Of a stretch of DNA of 64,000 bases, positions 8,095 to 16,774 are shown one piece after another. Every line of letters starts with the position of its first letter. Position 1 is the first letter of the stretch. Origin of the DNA: Pseudomonas sp. MWU15-20650 (GTDB lineage Bacteria; Pseudomonadota; Gammaproteobacteria; Pseudomonadales; Pseudomonadaceae). Position numbers and translations under genes: made by a program. Location of the stretch: assembly GCF_023242475.1 (NCBI RefSeq), contig NZ_JALJFG010000010.1, positions 1 to 64,000 of the forward strand, written 5' to 3'. The notes under the pieces were generated by a model that saw only the letters and a list, made by a program, of their open reading frames with translations, was not told the origin of the DNA and searched no databases.

Positions 8095-9405
8095 ATGTCT
8101 TTTAACATCGGCCTTAGCGGCCTCTATGCGGCCAACAAACAACTGGACGTGACCGGCAACAACATCGCCAACGTCGCGACCACAGGCTTCAAATCGTCCC
8201 GTGCGGAATTTTCGGACATTTACGCAGCGTCCAAGCTGGGTACTGGCCAGAACAGCGTTGGCAGCGGTGTGAACCTGGCGGCGGTGTCCCAGCAGTTCAC
8301 TCAAGGTGATGTCAACAACACCGGCGGTATTCTGGATATGGCGATCCAGGGCGGTGGCTTCTTCGTTCAGAAGGGCAGTGATGGTTCGCTGGAATACACC
8401 CGTAGCGGCACTTTCCGTTCGGATAAAGACGGCTTCATCACCAACAACACCGGTACCTCGCGCCTGCAAGGCTACGCGGCGGACGCTGACGGCAATATCA
8501 TCAAGGGCGCGTTGACCGACCTGCAATTGAACCTGGCGAACCTGCCGCCCAAGGCATCTAGCAAAGTCGATTCCAACAGCAACCTGAACTCGTCGTCGCC
8601 GGTGATCGACCAGACCGCCAAGCCGTTTGATCCAACCGATTCCACCACCTTCACCACCCAGTACAACACCACGTTGTATGACACCCAGGGTAATGCCCAC
8701 CCGATGGTGCAGTACCTGGTCAAAACGGACTCCAACACTTGGAAATCCTACACCTTGATCGATGGCCGTAACCCCGACGGTTCGCCACCTACCGGCACGG
8801 GTTCTACGCCACCGGTTGCTTCGACGTTGAGCTTTGACGGCTCCGGCAAGCTGACCGGGATTGTCACGGGTACCACGTCCAGCACCACCCTGCAGCTCAC
8901 CGGTTGGGTACCAGGTACGGTGACCAATGGCGTGTGGACCAGCAACGGTGCGAACGCCAACCCAGGCGGGATTGCCATCAACATGGGCAACATCACCCAG
9001 TACAACTCGGCGACCTACCGCAACCCACCGGTCACCGATGGCTACGCCACCGGTCAGATCACCGGCCTGAACGTTGACGGTAATGGCGTGCTGTTCGCTA
9101 CCTTCAGCAACCAGCAGAGCAAGGCGGTTGGTCAACTTTCCCTGGCCAGCTTTAACAACGAGCAGGGCCTGCAGCCAGCCGGCGGCACCACTTGGAAAGA
9201 GACCTACTCTTCGGGCCAGCCGGGTTACGACACCCCGCAATCGGGCACCCTGGGTTCGATTGTGTACAAGTCCCTGGAGAACTCTAACGTCAACCTGACC
9301 AACGAGCTGGTGGACCTGATCAAGGCCCAGAGCAACTATCAGGCAAACGCCAAGACCATCTCCACCCAGAGCACCATCATGCAGACCATCATTCAGATGA
9401 CCTGA
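8095..9405 (+). CDS. flgE: Flagellar hook protein FlgE
   Basis: A 436-residue hook subunit. The N-terminus has the axial-protein motif (DVTGNNIANVATTGFKSSRA). The C-terminus has NVNLTNELVDLIKAQSNYQA, which forms the inner coiled core. The middle domain is variable and includes a Pro/Gly-rich segment around residues 225-235. GAGAG precedes the ATG. It is the last gene of the operon here: a terminator follows directly and flgF is not downstream. Confidence 0.95.
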   Translation: MSFNIGLSGLYAANKQLDVTGNNIANVATTGFKSSRAEFSDIYAASKLGTGQNSVGSGVNLAAVSQQFTQGDVNNTGGILDMAIQGGGFFVQKGSDGSLEYTRSGTFRSDKDGFITNNTGTSRLQGYAADADGNIIKGALTDLQLNLANLPPKASSKVDSNSNLNSSSPVIDQTAKPFDPTDSTTFTTQYNTTLYDTQGNAHPMVQYLVKTDSNTWKSYTLIDGRNPDGSPPTGTGSTPPVASTLSFDGSGKLTGIVTGTTSSTTLQLTGWVPGTVTNGVWTSNGANANPGGIAINMGNITQYNSATYRNPPVTDGYATGQITGLNVDGNGVLFATFSNQQSKAVGQLSLASFNNEQGLQPAGGTTWKETYSSGQPGYDTPQSGTLGSIVYKSLENSNVNLTNELVDLIKAQSNYQANAKTISTQSTIMQTIIQMT

Positions 9406-9421
9406 TGCGGTAGCGCTCGAC

Positions 9422-9448
9422 AAAAAGCCCCTCGAGAGGGGCTTTTTT
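9422..9448 (+). terminator. Rho-independent terminator after flgE
   Basis: AAAAAGCCCCTC pairs with GAGGGGCTTTTT around a two-base loop, ending in T6. Symmetry allows function in both directions. Confidence 0.9.
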
Positions 9449-9678
9449 GCGGGCGTAGAAAAACATCTCGTATAGCCGGGAAGGCCTGTATCGCCAGGGC
9501 CTGAAAAATAACATTCGGGCCGCTACGGCCGCTGATTTACGGTGAAGTAAGGTAGGGCCTGTGGTGTACAACGGTCACTCGATGGCCGTTTACGATGGGC
9601 GGATTGAGTTGTGGGGAAGGCGAGGCGCAGCGCCACAGTCAGGCACGGCGACGGTGTTGTTTGGCACTTGAGACAAAA
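9449..9678. other. Intergenic stretch between flgE and nrdA terminators
   Basis: No gene, promoter or repeat can be supported here. A weak imperfect inverted repeat (AACGGTCA against TGGCCGTT) lies near 9570-9590. This is the junction discussed in the findings, where neither flgF nor nrdB is found. Confidence 0.4.
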
Positions 9679-9727
9679 GAAAACCCCTGATAAACCCAAC
9701 TGCATCCAGGGTCTATCAGGGGTTTTT
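9679..9727 (-). terminator. Rho-independent terminator after nrdA
   Basis: AAACCCCTGATA at 9681-9692 pairs with TATCAGGGGTTT at 9714-9725. On the minus strand the stem is followed by a T-rich tract, so it ends the nrdA transcript. Confidence 0.85.
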
Positions 9728-9762
9728 CAATCCCGGGCATTCAAGCCCGGGACCGGCTCAGG

Positions 9763-12657
9763 TTATTGGCAAGCTTCGCAATCCGGCTCGTCAATCGCGC
9801 AGGCTTTCGGCACTGGCGCCGGGCCGGCTGGTGCGGCAAGCACCGAATCATCACCGTGGTTGCCGCTGGACACTGCGTTCAGCTTGCCGGTGTTGATGGT
9901 CGACTTCTCGGTGCTGGTCGCCGCCAGGGCACGGAGGTAGTAAGTGGTTTTCAGGCCACGGTACCACGCCATGCGGTAGGTCACGTCCAGCTTCTTGCCC
10001 GATGCACCGGCGATGTACAGGTTCAGCGACTGAGCCTGGTCGATCCACTTCTGGCGACGGCTGGCGGCGTCAACGATCCACTTGGTGTCCACTTCGAAGG
10101 CCGTCGCGTAGAGCTCTTTGAGTTCTTGCGGGATGCGCTCGATCTGCTGCACGGAACCGTCGTAGTACTTCAGGTCGTTGATCATGACCGAGTCCCACAG
10201 GCCGCGGGCTTTCAGGTCGCGCACCAGGTACGGGTTGATCACGGTGAACTCGCCGGACAGGTTCGATTTCACATACAGGTTCTGGTAGGTCGGTTCGATC
10301 GACTGCGATACGCCAGTAATGTTGGCGATGGTCGCGGTCGGTGCGATGGCCATGATGTTGGAGTTACGAATACCTTTCTGCACACGGGCACGTACCGGCG
10401 CCCAGTCCAGGGTTTCGTTCAGGTCAACATCGATGTACTTCTGGCCACGGGCTTCGATCAGGATCTGTTGCGAGTCCAGCGGCAGGATGCCTTTGGACCA
10501 CAGCGAACCCTGGAACGTCTCGTACGCGCCTCGCTCATCGGCCAGGTCGCAGGACGCCTGGATCGCGTAGTAGCTGACCGCTTCCATGGACTTGTCGGCG
10601 AACTCGACGGCAGCATCCGAACCGTAAGGAATGTGCTGCAGGTACAGCGCGTCCTGGAAGCCCATGATCCCTAAGCCAACCGGGCGGTGCTTGAAGTTGG
10701 AGTTCTGCGCCTGTGGCACCGAGTAGTAGTTGATGTCGATCACGTTATCGAGCATGCGTACGGCGGTGTTGACCGTGCGTGCAAGCTTCACGGTGTCCAA
10801 CTTGCCGTTGACGATGTGGTTCGGCAGGTTGATCGAGCCCAGGTTGCAAACGGCGATCTCGTCCTTGTTGGTATTCAAGGTGATCTCGGTGCACAGGTTC
10901 GAGCTGTGGACCACGCCCACGTGCTGCTGCGGGCTGCGCAGGTTGCATGGGTCCTTGAAGGTCAGCCATGGGTGGCCGGTTTCGAACAGCATGGACAGCA
11001 TTTTGCGCCACAGGTCTTTGGCCTGGATGGTCTTGAACAGCTTGACCTTGCCTGGGTACTCGGTGAGGGCTTCGTAGTACTCGTAGCGCTCTTCGAAGGC
11101 TTTGCCGGTCAGGTCGTGCAGGTCCGGTACTTCGGACGGCGAGAACAGGGTCCACTTGCCATCATCGAAGACGCGCTTCATGAACAGGTCAGGGATCCAG
11201 TTGGCGGTGTTCATGTCGTGGGTACGACGACGGTCATCACCGGTGTTCTTGCGCAGCTCGATGAACTCTTCAATGTCCATGTGCCAGGTTTCCAGGTAGG
11301 CACATACAGCGCCTTTGCGCTTGCCACCCTGGTTAACGGCGACGGCAGTGTCGTTCACGACTTTCAGGAACGGTACAACGCCCTGGGACTTGCCGTTGGT
11401 GCCCTTGATGTACGAACCCAGTGCACGCACCGGCGTCCAGTCGTTACCCAGGCCGCCAGCGAATTTGGACAGCATGGCGTTGTCGTGGATCGCGTGGTAG
11501 ATGCCCGACAGGTCATCCGGCACGGTGGTCAGGTAGCAGCTCGACAGCTGTGGACGCAGGGTGCCGGCGTTGAACAGGGTTGGGGTCGACGACATGTAGT
11601 CGAAGGACGACAACAGGTTGTAGAACTCGATGGCGCGGTCTTCTTTGTGCTTCTCTTCAATCGCCAGGCCCATGGCCACACGCATGAAGAACACTTGCGG
11701 CAGTTCGAAGCGGATACCGTCCTTGTGGATGAAGTAACGGTCGTACAGGGTTTGCAGGCCCAGGTAGGTGAACTGCTGGTCGCGCTCGTGGTTGATCGCC
11801 TTGCCGAGTTTTTCCAGGTCGAAGGTCGCCAGGATCGGGTTCAGCAATTCGAATTCGATGCCCTTGGCGATGTAGGCCGGCAGGGCCTTGGCGTACAGGT
11901 CGGCCATCTCGTGGTGGGTGGCGCTGTCGGCCACGCCGAGGAAGCCCAGGCCTTCGGCACGCAGGGTGTCCATCAGCAGGCGTGCGGTCACGAACGAGTA
12001 GTTCGGCTCGCGCTCAACCAGGGTACGGGCGGTCATCACCAGAGCAGTGTTGACGTCGGTCAGGGCCACGCCGTCGTACAGGTTCTTCAGGGTTTCGCGC
12101 TGGATCAGGTCACCATCGACTTCTTCCAGGCCTTCGCAGGCTTCGGTGATGATGGTGTTCAGGCGGCCCAGGTCCAGCGGTGCAAACGTGCCGTCGGCCA
12201 GGGTAATGCGGATCGACGGGTGAGCGTGTACGGCGGCTTCTTCGGCCGGGGAGCGCACGGCACGTTCCTTGGAACGGGCGTCACGGTAGATCACGTAGTC
12301 ACGCGCGACTTTCTGCTCGCCGGCACGCATCAGGGCCAGTTCAACCTGGTCCTGGATTTCTTCGATGTGGATGGTGCCGCCCGACGGCATGCGACGCTTG
12401 AAGGTTGCAGTGACTTGTTCGGTCAGGCGGGCAACGGTGTCGTGGATGCGCGACGAGGCAGCAGCGGTGCCGCCTTCAACTGCAAGAAACGCTTTGGTGA
12501 TGGCGACGGTGATTTTGTCATCGGTATAAGGAACGACAGTGCCGTTACGCTTGATCACGCGCAGTTGGCCGGGTGCGGTGGCGGACAGATCCAGGTTCGA
12601 ATCAGCGGCCTGCGGCACGGAGCCTTGCGGGTTCTCGCGAGTTGTGTCGGTTTGCAT
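9763..12657 (-). CDS. nrdA: Class Ia ribonucleoside-diphosphate reductase, alpha subunit
   Basis: Reduces ribonucleoside diphosphates to deoxy forms, with the NrdB radical subunit as partner. The 964-residue protein carries two ATP-cone regulatory domains (about residues 30-120 and 145-235), as known for Pseudomonas NrdA. The catalytic barrel shows SSCYL (first redox Cys), NLCTE (catalytic Asn, Cys, Glu) and AVCNLGS (second redox Cys). The tail ends CEACQ, the thioredoxin-reactive pair. The start MQTDTTREN is chosen because GGAG lies 9 nt upstream; an ATG 18 nt earlier has no such site. nrdB is not next to it. Confidence 0.96.
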   Translation of the reverse strand: MQTDTTRENPQGSVPQAADSNLDLSATAPGQLRVIKRNGTVVPYTDDKITVAITKAFLAVEGGTAAASSRIHDTVARLTEQVTATFKRRMPSGGTIHIEEIQDQVELALMRAGEQKVARDYVIYRDARSKERAVRSPAEEAAVHAHPSIRITLADGTFAPLDLGRLNTIITEACEGLEEVDGDLIQRETLKNLYDGVALTDVNTALVMTARTLVEREPNYSFVTARLLMDTLRAEGLGFLGVADSATHHEMADLYAKALPAYIAKGIEFELLNPILATFDLEKLGKAINHERDQQFTYLGLQTLYDRYFIHKDGIRFELPQVFFMRVAMGLAIEEKHKEDRAIEFYNLLSSFDYMSSTPTLFNAGTLRPQLSSCYLTTVPDDLSGIYHAIHDNAMLSKFAGGLGNDWTPVRALGSYIKGTNGKSQGVVPFLKVVNDTAVAVNQGGKRKGAVCAYLETWHMDIEEFIELRKNTGDDRRRTHDMNTANWIPDLFMKRVFDDGKWTLFSPSEVPDLHDLTGKAFEERYEYYEALTEYPGKVKLFKTIQAKDLWRKMLSMLFETGHPWLTFKDPCNLRSPQQHVGVVHSSNLCTEITLNTNKDEIAVCNLGSINLPNHIVNGKLDTVKLARTVNTAVRMLDNVIDINYYSVPQAQNSNFKHRPVGLGIMGFQDALYLQHIPYGSDAAVEFADKSMEAVSYYAIQASCDLADERGAYETFQGSLWSKGILPLDSQQILIEARGQKYIDVDLNETLDWAPVRARVQKGIRNSNIMAIAPTATIANITGVSQSIEPTYQNLYVKSNLSGEFTVINPYLVRDLKARGLWDSVMINDLKYYDGSVQQIERIPQELKELYATAFEVDTKWIVDAASRRQKWIDQAQSLNLYIAGASGKKLDVTYRMAWYRGLKTTYYLRALAATSTEKSTINTGKLNAVSSGNHGDDSVLAAPAGPAPVPKACAIDEPDCEACQ

Positions 12658-13060
12658 GGGGGGTTGTCTCCACATTCTATATTTATTTGGGCACCATCAC
12701 GGTGCCCACCGTTCCGTCCTGAAGCACTTACAGCAGGCATTGGCCTGGCATAACAACTTCGGGACAGGAGGAAGGGAGCTCATCGCGCCGCTTCCATGCC
12801 GAAGTCTTCGGCTCGGGGCACAAAGGCCCTTCGCCGTATTCCTGGTGGGTGACAGTTGCCAGGTTCAAGCACTGCAACACCCGTACCGTTTTTTACCAAT
12901 TGGGTTGAAAAACGGTGGCCGTCCGCGCGTGCGGTTTGGCCTTCAAAAAATGCTTTGGTTCAACCAAACAGGAGCAAGAAAGCGCTTGAGTTTCTTGTCT
13001 GATCTGTGTTTGGTTTTTTCGCTGAAAACCCTACATGTAGGGTTTTTTTAGCGCTGAGGT
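12658..13060 (-). promoter_or_regulatory. Long structured leader of nrdA, candidate cis-regulatory RNA
   Basis: About 0.4 kb with no plausible gene. On the minus strand it can form several hairpins: TTTGGTT/AACCAAA (12954-12968), a 9-bp stem 12885-12893 with 12908-12916, a long interrupted stem 12847-12882, a perfect GCCGAAG/CTTCGGC stem (12801-12813 region), and GGGCACC/GGTGCCC (12689-12707) just before the ribosome-binding site. In order it carries GGCAACTGTCA, GGCGAAGG and GAGCCGAAGAC, partly resembling the conserved blocks of cobalamin riboswitches, but the AGGGAA block is missing. A plus-strand sRNA is a weaker alternative. Confidence 0.4.
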
Positions 13061-13074
13061 ACAAGATAATGCGT
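13028..13074 (-). promoter_or_regulatory. Tandem NrdR-like boxes upstream of nrdA
   Basis: Box 1 (13028-13043) is the perfect palindrome ACCCTACATGTAGGGT. Box 2 (13059-13074), GTACAAGATAATGCGT, is a weaker match. Their centres are 31 bp apart, three helical turns. This fits the known pattern of paired NrdR boxes (consensus acaCwAtATaTwGtgt), through which NrdR represses ribonucleotide reductase genes. Confidence 0.65.
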
Positions 13075-13100
13075 TTTGGGGGGCTTAGCAACGCACTACC

Positions 13101-13121
13101 TGTGGATAACGCTGTGGGTAA
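13101..13121 (-). promoter_or_regulatory. Two DnaA boxes upstream of nrdA
   Basis: On the minus strand TTATCCACA (13109-13101) is a perfect DnaA box, and TTACCCACA (13121-13113), 12 bp away in the same orientation, differs by one base. DnaA control of nrdAB is established in E. coli. Here the boxes sit just upstream of the NrdR pair. Confidence 0.6.
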
Positions 13122-13365
13122 AATGTGTATGAATCATGGAACACCCGTGTAGGCCGCAGTACTACTGGATTACGCCGTTTGTCACCGAATATTCCAAGGG
13201 AAAAACTGCCGGTTGGAATTTTGAGGGCGCGAACCCTATCACAAAAAAACGCCATGACCGAATGGAATTCCCGGCTTGTGTTCAAGGGAGGGTGCATGGC
13301 TACAATCGGCCTCTGTTATGCCCTCAAAACATGACAAACAGGCTATGGGGCGGTGGAGATCTAAT

Positions 13366-13450
13366 TGTGGGAGCGGGCTTGCTCGCCAAAGCGGTGTATC
13401 AGTCGATGCATGTGCCAGCTGACCCACTGCTTTGGCGAGCAAGCCCCACA
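13366..13450. repeat. REPIN: two inverted REP sequences
   Basis: TGTGGGAGCGGGCTTGCTCG and its following bases (13366-13392) are mirrored by GCTTTGGCGAGCAAGCCCCA at 13429-13448, with about 36 bp between. This is the common P. fluorescens-type REP doublet. The right arm has lost part of the GCTCCC motif. The flanking bases 13122-13365 hold no gene I can support. Confidence 0.85.
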
Positions 13451-13496
13451 TTCGACCGCGTGAGCCAAAGAACTTCTAATAACAACGAGGTGGCGC

Positions 13497-14222
13497 ATGG
13501 AGCAAGAAGCCTGGCAGATACTGATCGTCGAGGACGACGAGCGACTCGCCGAGTTGACCCGTGATTACCTGGAAAGCAACGGCTTGCGCGTGTCAGTAGA
13601 AGGCAATGGCGCCCAGGCTGCGGCGCGCATCATTGCCGAGCAGCCTGACCTGGTGATCCTTGATCTGATGCTGCCTGGCGAAGACGGCCTGAGCATCTGC
13701 CGCACGGTACGCGAGCGTTATGACGGTGTGATCCTGATGCTGACCGCACGCACCGACGACATGGACCAAGTGCTGGGCCTGGACATGGGCGCCGACGATT
13801 ATGTGTGCAAGCCTGTGCGCCCGCGTTTATTGCTGGCGCGTATCCAGGCCCTGCTGCGACGCAGCGAGCCGGCGCTGCCTGCTGCGGTGGAAACCCAACG
13901 CCGCCTGCAATTTGGCCCGCTAGTGGTGGACAGCGCCCTGCGCGAGGCCTGGCTGCACGAAGGCGGCATCGAACTGACCAGTGCCGAATTCGACCTGTTG
14001 TGGCTGCTGGTGGCCAACGCCGGGCGCATCTTGTCTCGCGAAGAAATCTTCATCGCCTTGCGCGGCATTGGTTACGACGGCCAGGATCGCTCCATTGATG
14101 TGCGCATCTCACGCATTCGGCCAAAGATTGGCGACGACCCGATCCACCCGCGCCTGATCAAGACCATCCGCAGCAAAGGCTACCTGTTTGTCCCCGAAGC
14201 CGCTGCCGACATGCCGCTGTGA
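13497..14222 (+). CDS. OmpR-family response regulator (RstA-like)
   Basis: A 241-residue two-domain regulator. The receiver has acidic residues D13/D14, phospho-acceptor D56 in LDLMLPG, and K105 in YVCKP. The C-terminal winged helix begins with LTSAEFDLLWLL and contains DRSIDVRISRIRPKIGDDP. Gene order resembles the PA1157-PA1158 pair next to nrdA in P. aeruginosa and E. coli rstAB by sequence type. It overlaps the kinase gene by four bases, so they form one unit. The signal is unknown. Confidence 0.88.
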   Translation: MEQEAWQILIVEDDERLAELTRDYLESNGLRVSVEGNGAQAAARIIAEQPDLVILDLMLPGEDGLSICRTVRERYDGVILMLTARTDDMDQVLGLDMGADDYVCKPVRPRLLLARIQALLRRSEPALPAAVETQRRLQFGPLVVDSALREAWLHEGGIELTSAEFDLLWLLVANAGRILSREEIFIALRGIGYDGQDRSIDVRISRIRPKIGDDPIHPRLIKTIRSKGYLFVPEAAADMPL

Positions 14223-15829
14223 ACTCGATCTTCCTGCGCATCTACGGCGGCATGTGCGCAGCGCTGATCCTGGTGGCGTTACTCGGCGTTCTGGCCTTGC
14301 ACTTGCTCAATGATGTGCGCAGTGGCCAGTACCGAGAGCGCTTGGCCCACGGCACCTTCGCCTTGATGGGCGATAACCTGCAACCCATGAGCGCCATTGA
14401 ACGGCTGCGCGCGTTGGCGGTGTGGGAGCGTCTGCTGGGGATTCCCCTGGAGTTGCGTACTTTCGCTGACGCGCAACTGGACCTGAGCCAGCGCAATCGC
14501 CTGCAACGTGGCCAGGTCCTGGTGGAACAGACGGGCCCCCATGCGGCGCGGGTGCTGCGTTTGGTCAGTGAACAGGAGCAACTGGTGCTCACCGGTGAAG
14601 TGCAGCAAATCAGCGAGCAATTGGCCCGTGCGACGATCTACCTGCTGGCCGACGAACTGGTGCGATTTCCGGTGGACGAGCAACCCAAGCGCTTGGCCGC
14701 AATAAAGGAAGCCAAGGGTTTTGGTTTTGAGATGCACCTGATGCCCCTTGACCAGACTGATATGGACGACGACCAGCGCCGTCGCGTGGCGGAAGGCGAT
14801 ACGGTGATGGCCCTGGGCAAGGGCGGCGACTCGATCCGCGTGTTTGCCGGCATGGTGGGCACACCCTGGGTGCTGGAGATCGGCCCGCTGTATCAAATGA
14901 ACCCGTACCCGGCGCAATGGCTGATCCTGATCACGTTGATCGGTCTGACGTTGATCGGTTTGATCGTCTACCTGCTGGTGCGTCAGCTTGAGCGCCGGCT
15001 CAAGGGCCTGGAGGCGGCGGCCACGCGTATCGCCAAGGGCAACCTGGAAGTGCGTGTGCCGGCGCGTGGCGCCGACTCGGTAGGGCGCCTGGCGGCAGCA
15101 TTCAATGGCATGGCCGAGCACTTGCAACAATTGTTGGCGATTCAGCGCGAGCTGGTGCGCGCGGTGTCCCATGAATTGCGCACGCCGGTAGCCCGCCTGC
15201 GTTTCGGCCTGGAGATGATCGGCGATGCCGCCACCCCCGAAGCCAGGCGCAAATACCTGGATGGCATGGATGGCGATATCCAGGACCTCGATGGCCTGGT
15301 GGACGAAATGCTGACTTATGCGCGCCTGGAACAGGGCGCGCCGGCGTTGAGTTTCCAGCGCGTCGACCTCGACGCGTTGCTGGATCAGGTGATCGGCGAA
15401 TTGTCGCCACTGCGGCCTCAGGTCACCGTCACCCGTGGCACGTGCTTGTCCTCGCCCCACTGGGAGGATGCCTGGGTCGACGCCGAGCCGCGCTACCTGC
15501 ACCGTGCCCTGCAGAACCTGGTGAGCAATGCCATGCGCCACGCCAAGGGGCAGGTATTGATCAGTTATCAGGTCGGGCAGATGCGTTGTCGCATCGACGT
15601 GGAAGATGACGGTCCCGGCGTGCCGGAAAGCGCCTGGGAACGGATCTTCACGCCGTTCCTGCGCCTGGACGACAGCCGCACACGGGCCTCGGGCGGACAT
15701 GGCCTGGGGTTATCGATTGTACGGCGGATTATCTATTGGCATGGCGGGCGGGCGTTGATCAGCAAGAGCAACAACCTGGGCGGGGCGTGTTTCAGCTTGA
15801 GTTGGCCAAGGGATCAGCAGAAACCCTGA
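14219..15829 (+). CDS. Sensor histidine kinase (RstB-like)
   Basis: A 536-residue inner-membrane kinase and partner of the preceding regulator. Transmembrane segments lie near residues 9-30 and 233-255, bracketing a periplasmic sensor domain of about 200 residues. A HAMP linker follows. The H-box is VSHELRTPVARLRFG with H318, and the ATPase domain shows NAMRHA, DDGPGVP and GGHGLGLSI. The start is GTG, overlapping the TGA of the regulator. The long sensor domain has no motif that identifies its ligand. Confidence 0.88.
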   Translation: MNSIFLRIYGGMCAALILVALLGVLALHLLNDVRSGQYRERLAHGTFALMGDNLQPMSAIERLRALAVWERLLGIPLELRTFADAQLDLSQRNRLQRGQVLVEQTGPHAARVLRLVSEQEQLVLTGEVQQISEQLARATIYLLADELVRFPVDEQPKRLAAIKEAKGFGFEMHLMPLDQTDMDDDQRRRVAEGDTVMALGKGGDSIRVFAGMVGTPWVLEIGPLYQMNPYPAQWLILITLIGLTLIGLIVYLLVRQLERRLKGLEAAATRIAKGNLEVRVPARGADSVGRLAAAFNGMAEHLQQLLAIQRELVRAVSHELRTPVARLRFGLEMIGDAATPEARRKYLDGMDGDIQDLDGLVDEMLTYARLEQGAPALSFQRVDLDALLDQVIGELSPLRPQVTVTRGTCLSSPHWEDAWVDAEPRYLHRALQNLVSNAMRHAKGQVLISYQVGQMRCRIDVEDDGPGVPESAWERIFTPFLRLDDSRTRASGGHGLGLSIVRRIIYWHGGRALISKSNNLGGACFSLSWPRDQQKP

Positions 15830-15834
15830 CACCG

Positions 15835-15912
15835 CAATCGGGGGCTTACCCTTAAGCGCCACAGTTACAGCGCCCCTTCTTAATTGACTGGCATTGGGGC
15901 TTGCCCCGATTG
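15835..15912. repeat. Imperfect inverted repeat sharing a core with the element at 51816
   Basis: CAATCGGGG (15835-15843) and CCCCGATTG (15904-15912) are inverted around a core that includes CGCCACAGTTACAGCGC and then CCCTTCTT. Nearly the same core (GCCACAGTTACAGTGCTCC) occurs inside the larger palindromic element at 51816-51961, so the two belong to one repeat family, the present copy being shorter. Confidence 0.55.
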
Positions 15913-15919
15913 TGGTCTA

Positions 15920-16636
15920 TCAAGCGCCGATAGCCACCAGGCTCAACAACTGCTCCCCCTCCACCACAAACTGCCCCTCCAACGCTTTGCCATGGCACCA
16001 CTCATTGGACAAGTCCGTCAGCAATCGTAGCCGCACATGTCCAGCCTGCGACCACTCCAGCACCTCGGCATGTTCAAAGTAAAAGCGCTTCTGCACAATC
16101 GGGTAGAGCGCCTTGAACAGGCTCTCTTTGACCGAAAACGTCAGCGTCACCAGCAAGGCAATCTGGTCGCGCGGCAGGGCGGCCATGCGCTGCAACTCAT
16201 CGGCGGTCAGAATTTCACTGGCCAGGCGTTCTGCCCGTTCCAGCGTCAGTACGTTCTCCACGTCCATCCCCAGCCCGCGCCATTGCGCCTTGTGGCCGAC
16301 AATCGCCGCAGCATGCCCGGTGCTGTGGGTAATGGAGCCGCTGATGTGCCCAGGCCATATCGGCGCACGGTCTTCGCCAATCGCGGGGACGCAATCGAGC
16401 TGATCAAGCTGTTGCAGCGCTGCGCGGGCGCACAGGCGGCCAGCGAGGAACTCCGCCTGACGCTTGGCCACTGAGCGCTGGATGCTCGCCGGAGGCGGTA
16501 CGGCGCTGCGCTGGAAATCGCCGGCACTCAATAGGGCCGGATCGAATCGAGTGCTCAGAAACACCGTGCCCGGCAAGGGAACGGGCAGCGGCCAATGGGC
16601 ATCGAGTGGGGTGCAGCAAGCGGGTAGGAGGGTCAT
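15920..16636 (-). CDS. 4'-phosphopantetheinyl transferase (EntD/PcpS family)
   Basis: Transfers phosphopantetheine from CoA to carrier proteins, acting on ACP and on siderophore or peptide synthetases. The 238-residue protein has the three family motifs: GSITHS, GLGMDVE (Mg-binding Asp and Glu) and FSVKESLFKALYP. Pseudomonads usually have one broad-specificity enzyme (PcpS) in this neighbourhood, which fits. The start MTLLPACCTP lacks a clear ribosome-binding site, so a nearby alternative cannot be excluded. Confidence 0.88.
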   Translation of the reverse strand: MTLLPACCTPLDAHWPLPVPLPGTVFLSTRFDPALLSAGDFQRSAVPPPASIQRSVAKRQAEFLAGRLCARAALQQLDQLDCVPAIGEDRAPIWPGHISGSITHSTGHAAAIVGHKAQWRGLGMDVENVLTLERAERLASEILTADELQRMAALPRDQIALLVTLTFSVKESLFKALYPIVQKRFYFEHAEVLEWSQAGHVRLRLLTDLSNEWCHGKALEGQFVVEGEQLLSLVAIGA

Positions 16637-16682
16637 GTGCGGTATTTTGCCGAGTTGGCGCGTCAGTGGATAGCCCGTAACG

Positions 16683-16738
16683 GTTCAGGTGAGGTTCAGA
16701 GGCCGTTCAGGGGGAGTTCAGGGGCGCCTGCGTAGTCT
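16683..16738 (+). promoter_or_regulatory. Four in-phase GTTCAG repeats, probable PhoP boxes, and promoter
   Basis: GTTCAG occurs at 16683, 16694, 16705 and 16716, exactly 11 bp apart. PhoP boxes are paired hexamers separated by 5 bp, so this is a double PhoP box. A possible -10 (TAGTCT) begins at 16733, 11 bp beyond the last repeat, the spacing typical of PhoP-activated promoters where the box replaces the -35. It drives the small exported protein and phoPQ. Confidence 0.75.
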
Positions 16739-16774
16739 GGGCCTCACAGCCTAAACGCGTAAGAGGTAAGCACC

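Noticed and set aside
10687..12753. A 688-codon open frame on the plus strand opposite nrdA
   Set aside because: It is the antisense of a highly conserved gene with strong codon bias; no recognisable protein features.
12861..12880. tRNA-like T-loop (GGTTCAAGC) upstream of nrdA
   Set aside because: The flanking bases do not form a T-stem and no acceptor stem or anticodon arm can be placed around it.
12847..12894. Hairpin followed by T6 on the plus strand, possibly the terminator of a plus-strand sRNA
   Set aside because: The T-run begins 6 nt after the stem and can itself pair with downstream A-rich bases; no promoter was found upstream on this strand. The leader of nrdA on the other strand is the simpler reading.
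13125..13564. Short open frames between nrdA and the RstA-like gene
   Set aside because: They include the REPIN and overlap the regulator start; no ribosome-binding site or family resemblance.
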